64,000 nucleotides of DNA from Pararge aegeria (Eukaryota; Arthropoda; Insecta; Lepidoptera; Nymphalidae). The notes below the pieces were generated by a model, which saw nothing but the letters and a program-made list of their open reading frames with translations, made no database searches and had not been told where the DNA came from. Location of the stretch: NCBI RefSeq assembly GCF_905163445.1, contig NC_053190.1:16432501-16496500 (forward strand), read 5' to 3'. Position 1 is the stretch's first letter. Each line of letters starts with the position of its first letter. Position numbers and translations under genes: made by a program. Shown here piece after piece: positions 21,985 through 31,872 of this stretch.

Positions 21985-22385
21985 GCCGCCGAAGTACTAC
22001 CGTCGTGCTTATTTCTGCTGGTGAGCAGCACTGCTGGATTCGAGGATTGCTGTGTTCCGGTCCGAAGGACTTAGTTGCTGGTGTTATTCAGTGGCGTGCA
22101 CTTCATACATGCGCAAAAGCACTGCTTACCCTAAAATTCATATATAACTCGTATAGGAGGATTTTAGCCATTTTATGCAATTTTCCTGCCGTATGCATGC
22201 CCTGGTAAGAAACCCAGTTCACGCCACTGGTGTTATTACAGGTACATGTGACTTAACGCCTACGCCTCAGGCACTAGACTGCAATTTGTGGGACATGTTG
22301 ACACATGATGCCCTTAAAAGAGCTGATCGGTTATATACGCGACGGTTGTCCACTTACCATCAGATAGGCGATATGTATGTCTAGT
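21985..22385 (+). mobile_element. LINE K fragment split by a hAT MITE
   Basis: TGTTCCGGTCCGAAGGACTT on the left and GTCCACTTACCATCAGATAG on the right are the two parts of one element. The MITE 22089-22229 lies between them with an 8-bp duplication, GTGTTATT. Confidence 0.6.
22089..22229 (+). mobile_element. hAT MITE, complete, 8-bp TSD
   Basis: Starts CAGTGGCGTGCACTTC and ends GTTCACGCCACTG, so the termini are inverted repeats. It is flanked on both sides by GTGTTATT (22081-22088 and 22230-22237). CAG ends and an 8-bp duplication define the hAT superfamily. At 141 bp it has no transposase and depends on one elsewhere. Confidence 0.9.
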
Positions 22386-22539
22386 TCAATTTCCCTCGAA
22401 GAAATCCCTTTAGTTGTCACTTGTCGTTGAGCACGTTTTGACCTTTTTCCTGTCCATTTTAATATATGGTACTAAAAAAATAAATAAATAACAAAAATAA
22501 TAAAATAGCTCGACGATAAAAATCATAAGTCACTTACTT

Positions 22540-22690
22540 TTTCAAGTAGATCGCCCACCTGATGGTAAGTGGCAAACCATCGCGTATATAACCGATGTAT
22601 ATACACATGTTCTTTGCACGCCCAGATTTTCGCACGGCATGCATGATGCAAAGAACATGTATATATATATATATATATATATACGTATAG
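22540..22690 (-). mobile_element. LINE K fragment with TA microsatellite
   Basis: CGCCCACCTGATGGTAAGTG identifies the element in reverse. ACATGTTCTTTGCA (22605-22618) and its complement (22647-22660) form a 14-bp hairpin that runs into TA repeats at about 22660-22682. Confidence 0.5.
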
Positions 22691-22908
22691 CTCGGGGAAA
22701 GCGTTCGGTGACGATGACGCGATTCCATGATTTTCGTACACCCAAAAAGCAACCGAAACAACGCACCGATAGAAGTTTTCACTTAAAAAAATATAACTAT
22801 ATCGTAACGTATACGGTATGCCTACTTACATAATGCGTTATAATATCAAAGTCGCCCTCAATAGATAAACCATAAAAATGCTAATAAAACACCCATTACT
22901 GTAACAAC

Positions 22909-23570
22909 TTGCGTACTTGGCAACAACAAGCGTTAGGTAAGTGGGCACCTAATAATATTCCTCTCGCAGTAAATTATTCAGCACGGCAACAATTCGGGCT
23001 AGATGAATTCGGGCCGAGACAAAATTTAATGTCCCACGTCTGGAGTCTGACCTTACCAGACGCAGGCACTTGGGGAAGGTCGGCAGACGGAGGGCGGCTC
23101 CCTCCGACGTCGGAGGGTGACGACAGGGGAATTATATATTATAACCTCGAAACGCCCTTAAAAACACGTTGGCGTATCTGTAGAGCCCGCCATCTTGCCG
23201 CTAGTTTTGAACAGAGGTCATTATACGATATTGTGTTCATCGGTTTCGCGAGTGTACACTTTTATAAATTTTCGGCATTGAATTATATATATAGAAGCGC
23301 TATGCCAAACAAAATGTCGGACGGAACGCGCGGCTTGTACCTACGCAATTTTACTATAGTACTGTTAGTATCATAAATTCATAACCCACCCCAAGGAAAC
23401 TACTCTGTTATTAGTAAGGACGTTGTTTCGGCGTTTGCGATTAAAGATTCTTCGGATATAAAACATTTTATTAATATCGTGACCCAAATTTGTATTCACG
23501 AGTTTACTGATCCAAGAGTTGGCGCTTACAAAGCTCAACAGCTACGTCTCGCCATAGAAAGACGCTATTA
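22909..23570 (+). pseudogene. unidentified coding-like stretch
   Basis: One frame is open from 22909 to a TAA at 23374 (155 codons). After that stop it stays open to a TAG at about 23570. The second segment looks most protein-like: NPPQGNYSVISKDVVSAF, then IKHFINIVTQICIHEFTDPR, then QQLRLAIERRY and the stop. I do not recognise the family. The upstream part has higher CpG and an 18-bp palindrome at 23100. It could be the broken end of a DNA transposon or host gene; the in-frame TAA argues against an intact gene unless it is spliced out. Confidence 0.35.
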
Positions 23571-23740
23571 GCGACTAAACCATATACGAGCGGCATATAA
23601 TATTATTTCTAATATTTTCCATGTTCCTAAGTAATTCTTTATTGAAAGTAGGCCTTTCTATGGAAAATATTTGGCAAAAATAAAAATAACTACAAACTAA
23701 CTATATATTAATATTTACAAAAATATAAGCCGTCTAATTG
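23571..23740. other. AT-rich spacer
   Basis: No feature recognised between the coding-like stretch and the LINE end. Confidence 0.4.
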
Positions 23741-24340
23741 TAAAAGTACCCAAAATGCTGGCGCTATTGTCCCTTTGAATTTGGCTAAATAACCGCCAGC
23801 TCTTGTGTCAGCAGACGTCAAGACCAATTTTTGGGACATCATGGTAATAAATAGGGCGGTGCTGAGGAAGCCTCGACACTGCAGTGCGTCAGCAATGTTT
23901 GCGGACGTTCGTGTGGACGATTTCTTCGCGATCATGCGTAGGCGTCTATGTTGTGCAGGCTTGTGAGCAGTACCAACACCCTCCTTAACACATGGGCCAA
24001 TAAGCTGGATAGCCCCCTCTGGAGGTGCTGGAATGGTGCACACACGGGCTATAGGAGGGCCACACCCAGAGCCTGGTTTGTTGGGCCGGTATAGTTTAGG
24101 ATTTAAGTTGTCTAACATAGGATAGTGGTTTTGTATTGTTACTAACATTATATTTTTTTATTTTAATATTTGTTTCGTATTTAATTATTAGTATTTTATT
24201 AATTTTAATTATTTTTATTATTATTGTTAATTTAATTTGTGCTTCATTTTATGTAATTTTTAAAACTGTTAAGTGCACACTATATGGGCTATGCCTGAAA
24301 TAAAATTTTATTATTATTATTATTATTATAATAAAATTTT
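23741..24340 (+). pseudogene. LINE C-terminus and 3' UTR with ATT tail
   Basis: The plus strand reads LRKPRHCSASAMFADVRVDD then FFAIMRRRL. I recognise the S-A-S-x-M-F motif and the following basic helix from the extreme C-terminus of LINE reverse transcriptases. A long AT-rich UTR follows, ending in CTATGCCTGAAATAAAAT and ATT triplets at 24309-24332. The minus-strand 146-codon frame over it is a shadow. Confidence 0.6.
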
Positions 24341-24837
24341 TCGTGTCAAAAGACCATGGGCCCAGTCTCAAACGCAAAACGCAAAACGTAGTTATTACAA
24401 ATAACGGAGTAATTACAGCATTTCAGCAGATTTTGCAGCTGCACCCGCTTTTTGGGACGTACTCTGTAAGTATTACTGCCAACGTATTAGCGTATAGCGT
24501 ACGCTCCATCAACAACGGTACTATAAGTAATTCTTATTTGTAAATAAACTATTTCATTTCGATTCAGCATTTGGTGTTTTATACATAGGTAGATTTCTTT
24601 TTTATGTATTTTTTTAATTATGTATTTATAGTAGAGTATTTGTTAGTTTATATGTTGTTTATATTTATGGAATATATATTATATTTTTGTACATATCTTT
24701 AACATGTCATGTTTAATATGTACTATGTTATATTTTTATTTTATGTTAATTTAGTTTAAAATCCTAATGTTTCACTAATGTTTGTTGTACCACCTACTAC
24801 CTAGTACCTATAGCATTTTCTTGTATGGCTTTGGTTG
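24341..24837. other. AT-rich DNA, nothing recognised
   Basis: No gene or repeat family recognised. Confidence 0.4.
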
Positions 24838-24970
24838 CCTGGAAGAGATCGCTATTTGAGAGAGGCCGCCAAATTGTACGTTCTACCTTATAGTGTTACA
24901 CAAATACAACAGGTATTTGTATCTCTGTAAATTTCTCTGTGGTGTATAATAAAAGTGTATTATTCATAAT
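24838..24970 (+). mobile_element. LINE 3' end, family F
   Basis: GGTTGCCTGGAAGAGATCGC and GAGGCCGCCAAATTGTAC lead to GTGGTGTATAATAAAAGTG. The right arm of the tail stem-loop has been lost in this copy. Confidence 0.7.
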
Positions 24971-25344
24971 AATATATTTATAACGTTGATAGAATTAGTT
25001 TTTGAGCTTATGTTCTTGTTTTAGCGTCTAGCTGCATACAGTCGAAAGCTCGAGAGCTAGCATACAACTAAAGTACCTCACTAAGATGTATAGCACTAAC
25101 TGAACGGACCACAGAAAGCGTCTTGTCTATAATTATAACTCAATGACCTTCGGCTAATTATTTTTTTTTGTTCCACTAAGTAGCTTTTTTTGTCGAACTA
25201 TAAATTTATATATTAATTTATTTAAGAGCTGATAAACAGCCGCTACTTCCTCTGTATTTTACTAATATATAATATTCCAACCTCTTTGTTTCTTTTTATT
25301 TTTTTAATTGGAATTTAATGCTGAGCATTCTCTAGCTATACAAG
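24971..25344. other. AT-rich DNA, nothing recognised
   Basis: No gene or repeat family recognised. Confidence 0.4.
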
Positions 25345-25385
25345 CGGTAATAGCCTAGTGGTTATTACTTCAATCTTACTAATTT
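25345..25385 (+). mobile_element. SINE family B head fragment
   Basis: GCGGTAATAGCCTAGTGGTT is the start and A box of family B. The matching body appears at 25860, beyond repeat P. The two may be one SINE split by later insertions. Confidence 0.4.
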
Positions 25386-25407
25386 TTTTTTAATTTGCTA
25401 TACTCAT

Positions 25408-25455
25408 GTTGACTTTACAATGAATAACTGTTAAGTTGTTCATTGTAAAGTCAAC
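25408..25455. repeat. 22-bp hairpin at repeat P boundary
   Basis: Arms 25408-25424 and 25439-25455 pair perfectly over 17 bases, and pairing continues inward with one G:T to a four-base loop. The hairpin sits directly before the conserved start of repeat P. Confidence 0.85.
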
Positions 25456-25840
25456 CTCTCCTGAGGATGCTCCGGTTTCGGAGCGAAACGTGCGTAGATG
25501 GTACATTGCCGAGGATCTGTTTGGTGTGGAGTATACGGATTGAAGAAATTATAAATTACTACATACAGATTCTCCTGCTGTTCGCAGAGTATAGCAAATT
25601 ACGCTTAAGTTTCATAATATGTTATGGATTTCCGCAAAGTGGAATTGGCGTGCACAGGGTTTTTGACCAGGGTATGCATAAAGAAGGATGATGGCATAAA
25701 ATTAAAAAAATCCTTCCTCTTTATGAGTTACACAAAAATTTTAGGGTATGCAGTGCTTTTGTGCATGTATGAAGTGCACGCCACTGCCGCAAAGTAACGC
25801 CTGCTTCTATCCAACATTTGATCTTACTTTCTGGGGGACC
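25456..25840 (+). repeat. repeat P, copy 2, split by a hAT MITE
   Basis: It begins CTGAGGATGCTCCGG … GAGCGAAACGTGCGTAG, passes GATCTGTTTGGTGTGGAG and ends AAGTAACGCCTGCTTCTATC. The MITE 25640-25786 interrupts it. The stem-loop followed by GAAAC recalls Penelope-like elements. No GIY-YIG or RT frame is present, so the assignment is tentative. Confidence 0.6.
25640..25786 (+). mobile_element. hAT MITE, 8-bp TSD, in repeat P
   Basis: Flanked by CCGCAAAG at 25632-25639 and 25787-25794. The right end GTGCACGCCACTG is intact; the left end has drifted to TGGAATTGGCGTGCAC. Joining the flanks recreates the uninterrupted repeat P sequence seen at 19440 and 44630. Confidence 0.85.
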
Positions 25841-25859
25841 TAGTGCTATCACCAGCATC

Positions 25860-26002
25860 ATTATAATCACCTCTAATTGCTTTAACGGTGAAGGAAAACA
25901 TAGTGAAGAAACATGTATGCCTGAGAGTACTCCATCATGTTTTTAAAGAATTCCGCCATACTTCATTCTGAGAACATATGCTACGGCCTTAACCCTTCTC
26001 AT
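25860..26002 (+). mobile_element. SINE family B body
   Basis: AATTGCTTTAACGGTGAAGG and GAGTACTCCATCATG are the family B body. It ends at CCTTAACCCTTCTCATTC, where a microsatellite begins. Confidence 0.65.
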
Positions 26003-26034
26003 TCTACATACTACATACTACATACTACATACAG
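26003..26034. repeat. CTACATA microsatellite
   Basis: Four units of a heptamer in tandem. Confidence 0.9.
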
Positions 26035-26037
26035 CGG

Positions 26038-26085
26038 CAAGACAACACTCCCGTAATGCGCATGCTAGACTACGGGAGCGTTGTC
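26038..26085. repeat. 17-bp inverted repeat
   Basis: AAGACAACACTCCCGTA pairs with TACGGGAGCGTTGTCTT apart from one base, around a 14-base loop. Confidence 0.8.
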
Positions 26086-26214
26086 TTTACCAATTTCTCG
26101 TCTATCTCTATAGCAGAAATACGAGTATATGGTAGAGATAATTAACTCGTGACGCGCATGCTAGCCATCTGTATTAATTGTATACATTATTCTGTCATAC
26201 TTTTCTTTATTTAT

Positions 26215-26268
26215 GTACGTTTTGTGATGTGCAATAAAAGTATATTCATTCATTCATTCATTCATCTG
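26215..26268 (+). mobile_element. LINE F-like 3' terminus with ATTC tail
   Basis: TGTGATGTGCAATAAAAGTA is followed by about five ATTC units. Confidence 0.55.
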
Positions 26269-26359
26269 AAGTGGGCAGGTAGCTCCGTTTAAATATTAAT
26301 ATTTTTAAATCCAATACGAAGTAAGTCCAATAGCACGTTCGAACAGAAAACTCTTTAAT

Positions 26360-26416
26360 TATAACTATAGATAGATAGATCGGTATAGATAGATAGACAG
26401 ATGGATAATAAGATAG
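26360..26416. repeat. GATA-type microsatellite
   Basis: Imperfect AGAT repeats. Confidence 0.85.
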
Positions 26417-26711
26417 ATTCGACCTAATGTTCATCGTGCGCTACTCGTGCAAAGTTACTATTGTAACTGGCGCATAGGTAACAATAGATTTGATTTCCGG
26501 TCGGCAGATATTGTACTGAATGATAGATGAGAAGATGATACGGGGTGATTATTTGAGACGGAACGTTGCAGTTTCTTTCGAACTTATTAAACTTAACATG
26601 AATTCGGATAATATTGTTTTCTCGGTCCGAAATTGCCTGAACCACCTTTATATAAGGACCAAAATAATATAAGGAACACATTTTTGCAAGTTGCTCAAAG
26701 TTTGTTTGAAT

Positions 26712-26935
26712 TAAGGCAATTTAAATATCACTCGTCTTAAAGGTGCAGGAGAACGTCGTGCGGAAACCGGCATGCCTCATGATGCTTGAGTTCTTCATAA
26801 CGTTCTCAAAAGCGTGTGAAGTCCACCAATCCGCACCTGGCCAGAATGGTGGACTACGGCCTAAAGCCTTACGTATCATTCTGCTAGGACATCTGTGCCC
26901 TGAGGTGGGCCGGTAATGAATTGATAGTGATAAAT
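26712..26935 (+). mobile_element. SINE family B body and tail
   Basis: GAACGTCGTGCGGAAACC, AATCCGCACCTGGCCAGAAT and GAGGTGGGCCGGTAATGAAT follow the family B order. The head is missing. Confidence 0.7.
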
Positions 26936-27169
26936 TTTACATAAAACATAATAGCTTATATAAAATATAATTATAACATATCATAAATATATAAAGAATA
27001 AAAAAAAAAAAAACTTAAAAATTGAATACGTAACATGTTACATGATAGGTATAAACCGCATACTATACGAGATTACATACATATAACAATTAATAATTTT
27101 AAAAATACAAAAGGATAGTAGGGTAACACGACCGGTTTTCCACCATGTCCTGAGTTCGTCTTTTATTTT

Positions 27170-27335
27170 GGTAGTATTAATTGATGGACCCAGCAGATGG
27201 TCCTCTTGATGGTAAGCGGACAACCATTGCCAATATAAAGAGCAACACTTCACAAGGCATGCCAGGGGCACGTTCTGTAACGTGCCACCCTGAGGCATTG
27301 GTTTTAAGCCTCATATGCCTGTAATTAGTAAAGGC
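27170..27335 (-). mobile_element. LINE K fragment
   Basis: GGACCCAGCAGATGGTCCTC and GATGGTAAGCGGACAACCAT mark the family in reverse, with CATGCCAGGGGCACGTTCTG downstream. Confidence 0.55.
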
Positions 27336-28035
27336 CTCTTACAGAATAGCAAGAAATAATTAACTAATGTTCGCTGTGTAAAACATCCCTGTAGCAACTT
27401 AAATCTCTAATCTACATTACGTAGACAGAAAGTCTTCTAAAGTAATACTGCCATATTACATTAAATTGCACCCAAAATGTATCTGATGAAGTGACCGTTG
27501 ACACAATTTATCGTAATTCTTGCCAATTTTTATGACAGGCACTATTGTTTACGATTCATGTAACAGGTATCATGAGCCTTGTGGTATGCAAGCAACTATT
27601 GAAAAAGTGCAAATCGTAAAAAGAAATAGAAGCATCAATTTTGTTTTTTTTATATTTTTGCCTTTTTAAACTTGAAAACTCCAGCCTACTCGGACGCAAA
27701 CGGGACAGCCCACCCTAAATTGTATTGATTTGATCTTTGAATATTTAAATCAGATTCCGATAAAAAAAATATTTCAAAAAGCCATATTATTCTAATTTAT
27801 GTCTAGACGGTAGACATGCTTCATTTTGAGCACGTACAATTCACTCGAGCTCCAGCTCAATTAGGTATTAAAAATCTTATTTCAATTGAATGGAACATAA
27901 TAGCTCTAGTTTAGTTATCCATAAATAGTTTTAATACATTGGGTCCTTGGTATTGCAGGTTATGGAGTAAACAAATAAAAAGCTTAGGTAAAATGAAGAC
28001 ATCAGCTGTGGTTGAGACTTTGGCCTCCCTTCCAG
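27336..28035. other. AT-rich DNA, nothing recognised
   Basis: No gene or repeat family recognised. Confidence 0.4.
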
Positions 28036-28318
28036 CAGGGCTAGCACAGGCCGGAGACAAAAATTATATCCCCTGTATAATCAGGGGATATAGTTTTTGT
28101 CCCCTGACAAGGTATATAATTAACTTGTCCACCTGCTAAAGCACGGGAACAGGGAATAGGAGAAGTTTACTCCCGTTTATTATTACACATACATTATGTG
28201 GATAAGTATTTTCGCTTGTGCGTCAGTGCTCTGAGAGTTGATAAAGCTGTAGAAGAAAATAAAATTTTATCCTCTCCCCGGGGAGATAATTGTCTCCTGC
28301 CCCTGCTAGCCGTGCAGG
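28036..28318 (+). mobile_element. MITE L, complete
   Basis: The left end AGGGCTAGCACAGG with GGAGACAAAAATTAT pairs with the right end AATTGTCTCCTGCCCCTGCT and AGCC. An internal hairpin lies at about 28067-28095. Related copies are at 39590, 56150 and 59700. No clear target duplication, so the superfamily is unassigned. Confidence 0.65.
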
Positions 28319-29249
28319 GGGTCTAGGTTTGGTCCTGTTTCGTGGTTATGTGCGTTTTAAGAATAACTTACTTGAACGGTTTAGGTTTACAGCATGTCTA
28401 AGAATTTTCGGGAATGTCTTAAAGTGCATGTCAAGTCTGCCGATATGCGCTTTGTCATCGCGGTAGACATTTCTCTCGCGCCCTGTTTTGAACAGACAAT
28501 GATTTAAAGACATGACATTTATCTAGTAATATGGATTACTATACCTAAGATTTAGGTGTGGCCGCTATTTTGAAACAAAAATGGTGGATTAACAGGCAAG
28601 CAAATATGTTCAACCCCTTCTATGATAAGTATTTCACTATAGTTTTCTAAACCTACTGCATTGGACTAACATTGATTTTAAAACTGTTAACGCATAAAAT
28701 AAATAAACTGTTAATCGTTAAAATAAATAAACACAAACATATGAGTTAAGCTATGGATACCTAAAACACATTGGGTAGAATATTAAAACTGAGAGGCATG
28801 CAGTGTTTCACGCATGACAACACTAGAAATCTACCGTGCCGAGCGATCTCCAGCAATGCAAGCGTTTTCAATTTATTTATTTACTTCATTATTCAGTAAT
28901 TAATATCTTGAAAGAAAAAATCATGGCAAGATGATTTATATTCGCTAGCTAATTAACTAGCTTTTATACGGTTCTTTTTAATCCCGCTTAAATATTACTT
29001 TTCACGGGATAAAATAATTAAAAAAAAGTATAAAGTAAGATAAAGATAAAGTAAATAAAGTAAGTAAGTATAAGATAAAGTATCCCATTTTCGTCTTAGT
29101 GATCTTAGTGCGGAAAATTACGCCAGTATCGTTTTAGCTGTGAATTCATGCGTACGTAAAGAATGATATTTAAAGAAAACCTGGATGCTTTACCGAGATT
29201 TAAAGAATAACAAATCATTGTCACAGATAAGTTGAAATGCGAAAGTGTG
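28319..29249. other. AT-rich DNA, nothing recognised
   Basis: TTTTGAACAGA occurs at 28483 and also at 23206, the only link I see to another region. Short GATAAAGTAA-type repeats lie at about 29033-29080. Confidence 0.35.
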
Positions 29250-29420
29250 TTTTTTTTTTAAATATTCATTGACGGACCAAGCAGATGGCCCACCAGATGG
29301 TAAGTGGAAAGCAATCGCCTATAAACAGACCAACACTTGATAGGACATGCTAGGAGCACATGCCGCCCTGTGCCCATCAATTTTAGGGCAATTATGTCCT
29401 TCAGACCGTGTTTATTTGTT
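29250..29420 (-). mobile_element. LINE K fragment
   Basis: CAGATGGCCCACCAGATGGT and GTGCCCATCAATTTTAGGGC identify it. A T-rich stretch at 29251 is the reversed A-rich tail. Confidence 0.55.
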
Positions 29421-29508
29421 TGTTGCCTATGTTCGGCTAAACCACTGTACCTGTCCTGACTTAACTTGCCATATCATATATTTAGAAGCCTTATATTTAG
29501 TCCGGAAA

Positions 29509-30036
29509 AACGCCCGGGAATCGTCGGTTTCCGGCCAAACTACCGGCGTAACTATCTTAATCATACGTAATTGATCTAAAAGGTTGATTAAATTATTATG
29601 TAGCTTTATACTCATGCCTTATGCTTATGCTTTTAATGTCGTGACTACTCGTCGAATATCCGGGTATAGTATCCGGCCAAACTTCTATCCGTTTCATCTG
29701 CAGACTGACTGACCCCATTTCACGTAATTGTTCTAAAATATTTATTACTAGATGAAGCTAACAGTAACTATCCTAAATATACGTAATTGGTCTAAAAGGT
29801 TTAATGATAGAACGATATGCTTATGTCGTGACTACTCGTGGAATATCCGGGTATTCGGTATCCGGCAAACTACCATCCGTTTCATCTGCAGACTGACTAA
29901 CCTCATTTCACGTAATTGATCTAAAATATTGGTTGCAGGATGAAGCTTCTTTGCTTATGTCGTGACTACTCATCAATTACCCGGGTATACGGTATCCGGA
30001 AATCCACTGTCCGTTTTTCACCTTATACGTAATTGA
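29509..30036 (+). repeat. degenerate tandem array, about 3 units
   Basis: GTCGTGACTACTCGT starts units near 29639, 29827 and 29959. Each unit contains ATATCCGGGTAT, a TATCCGG block and ATCCGTTTCATCTGCAGACT (the last unit is shorter). ACGTAATTG recurs at 29567, 29723, 29785, 29908 and 30027. The full unit is about 190 bases. No relation to the flanking LINE ends is visible. Confidence 0.75.
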
Positions 30037-30190
30037 AGAAGAAGAAGAAACACTTTATTGCACGTATAACATACAGGAAAAGAAACAGTAAGGAGTATAC
30101 AGTACACAATGTAGACATGCAAAGGCGGCCTTATTGCTGCAAGCAATCTCTTACAGGCAACCTTTGTAGGTAGGACTTACAGCAAGAGAA
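30037..30190 (-). mobile_element. LINE 3' end, family H, GAA tail
   Basis: The minus strand reads GGTTGCCTGTAAGAGATTGC and TTGCAGCAATAAGGCCGCC, then TGTTATACGTGCAATAAAGT and CTT triplets at the terminus. The stem-loop is intact. Confidence 0.75.
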
Positions 30191-30321
30191 CGGGATAGTG
30201 CCAAGAGTGTTGATAGAAATACATAAATAGCAAAATGTAAAGATACAAATACATATATAATTTAAATAAATATACGTAATATATAAAATATACATGATAT
30301 ATAAATAGAAAATATACATAA

Positions 30322-30384
30322 TATATATAAATATATAACAAACATAATATATATAATATTATGTTTGTTATATATTTATATATA
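30322..30384. repeat. perfect 29-bp palindrome
   Basis: Arms 30322-30350 and 30356-30384 are perfectly complementary around five bases. The DNA is AT-rich but includes AACAAACAT, so the pairing is not simple TA repetition. Confidence 0.85.
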
Positions 30385-31820
30385 GATTTTAACACACAGT
30401 TAAAAAAAAAGAATATAAAGAACCTACTTCAAATTTCATCACTCAAAGAGAGGTAGTAGTCCTTCAGACGACTCTTAAATATCGGAAGGTAACTACTTCC
30501 ACGGATTTCAGCAGTAATTGATCTAAGAGGTCTATTAAAAAGACATCATGACTGTTGCTAGTTTATTTTAGGCCGCTGCATAAAGATTATTGAGACTGAT
30601 AAGTGATATCACTGGGCCATCTTGGCGCTAGACTAATTAAGATTTTATGATTCTGGCATTCATAAGCGCCGGTCTCTAATTCTCTCTACTCATAACGTAA
30701 ATTTATTCTTGATTTGGAAAAGGAGTAATTAAATACCATAAAAAGTATCACTTATATTCCAATAAGAGATATGAAGTCATGTTAAATTATCATATAAAAA
30801 GTGCAACCCTAAATAATTATAACGACGACACATTTACACATGTCTGTGTGTGAGTTATTGTTAAATTAGTTAATAATATCATGGTCCTTTCTCTTTTAGC
30901 ATAGGCAATAATTATATATATTATATGTAGGCATAAAAAAAAGCTTTTGACATTAGAACTAGTTATCAAGTATGTGTAATGAAACCGACACTATACAATT
31001 CTAAATTATTCTGTATTACGGTAAATATGAAATTAAGGTCTCTACCATTGGAAGTTTCTATGAAATAAACTGAATACTGAGTAACCACAGTTGCCAACCA
31101 AGGTTGCGAGCATCAAATCGTTACGATTGGCAACTAACGTTATTAGGTATTCTTTATAGAAGTGTTATGTTAAGTGCTCACCCGAAAATTAGTGGAACTC
31201 AAGAAAAAAATTAATGTGTTACATCTCTACACATACATGTAAGCTACTTTTTTAAACATCGTCTCGCATTTTTTAATGCTGCTAAATATCCACATATATC
31301 CGCACATATGTATTTGTGTGTGTGTGTATGTCCGTTTGTCTGTTACCCTTTTTATACATTTTTGTTGTCCTAACCCTTTTGCGTTGCCTTCATGGGGCCC
31401 AGTCGAGAGCCTGTCTGGGAATGTGACCTTGACTCCTACGCATCTTTATTTGTGGAAGTCGAATTGAGCTCAAGTTGCATAAATATAGAGTTTACTAATC
31501 TGATATCAATATAATTCAGGCTGTGACCAATCAGCTTTACTAGTGAAAGTGGAAATTAGCCTATTTAATGATTCGGGTGATGCGTAGGGAAAAAAAACGT
31601 TTCAACAGATATTACATGTTAACTGAAGACGTTAGGTGCCATCTTAAATTACGAGACCGATTTAGCGGTGCGTAATGTTTAGGGACCTTGTAAATTGCCT
31701 CTTGACAGGTGAAAAAAGTACAAATTCGGTTTTTAATAACTTTAAATCCATACAAAAAATTAAAAATACGATAATACAAACATAAAAAACCACACCTTTT
31801 GGTTAGAATCATAGACAAGT
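30385..31820. other. AT-rich DNA, nothing recognised
   Basis: A short GT run at 31317-31327 and a block with CATGGGGCCCAGTCGAGAGC near 31391 are the only notable sequences. Confidence 0.4.
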
Positions 31821-31872
31821 TAGGTTATATGAGTTGCTTAGTGGATTTCCACTAAGCAACTCATATAACCTA
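31821..31872. repeat. perfect 25-bp hairpin, 2-nt loop
   Basis: Arms 31821-31845 and 31848-31872 are perfectly complementary around TT. Confidence 0.9.

Noticed and set aside
23708..24148. 146-codon minus frame as a gene
   Set aside because: The opposite strand carries recognisable LINE C-terminal coding sequence and a 3' tail; the minus frame is its shadow.
25461..25490. Confident hammerhead ribozyme annotation
   Set aside because: An extra base next to the core and no proven stem III, so it is left as a hypothesis.
29509..30036. CRISPR-like repeat array
   Set aside because: Units are long, degenerate and contiguous without unique spacers, and the DNA is from an animal.
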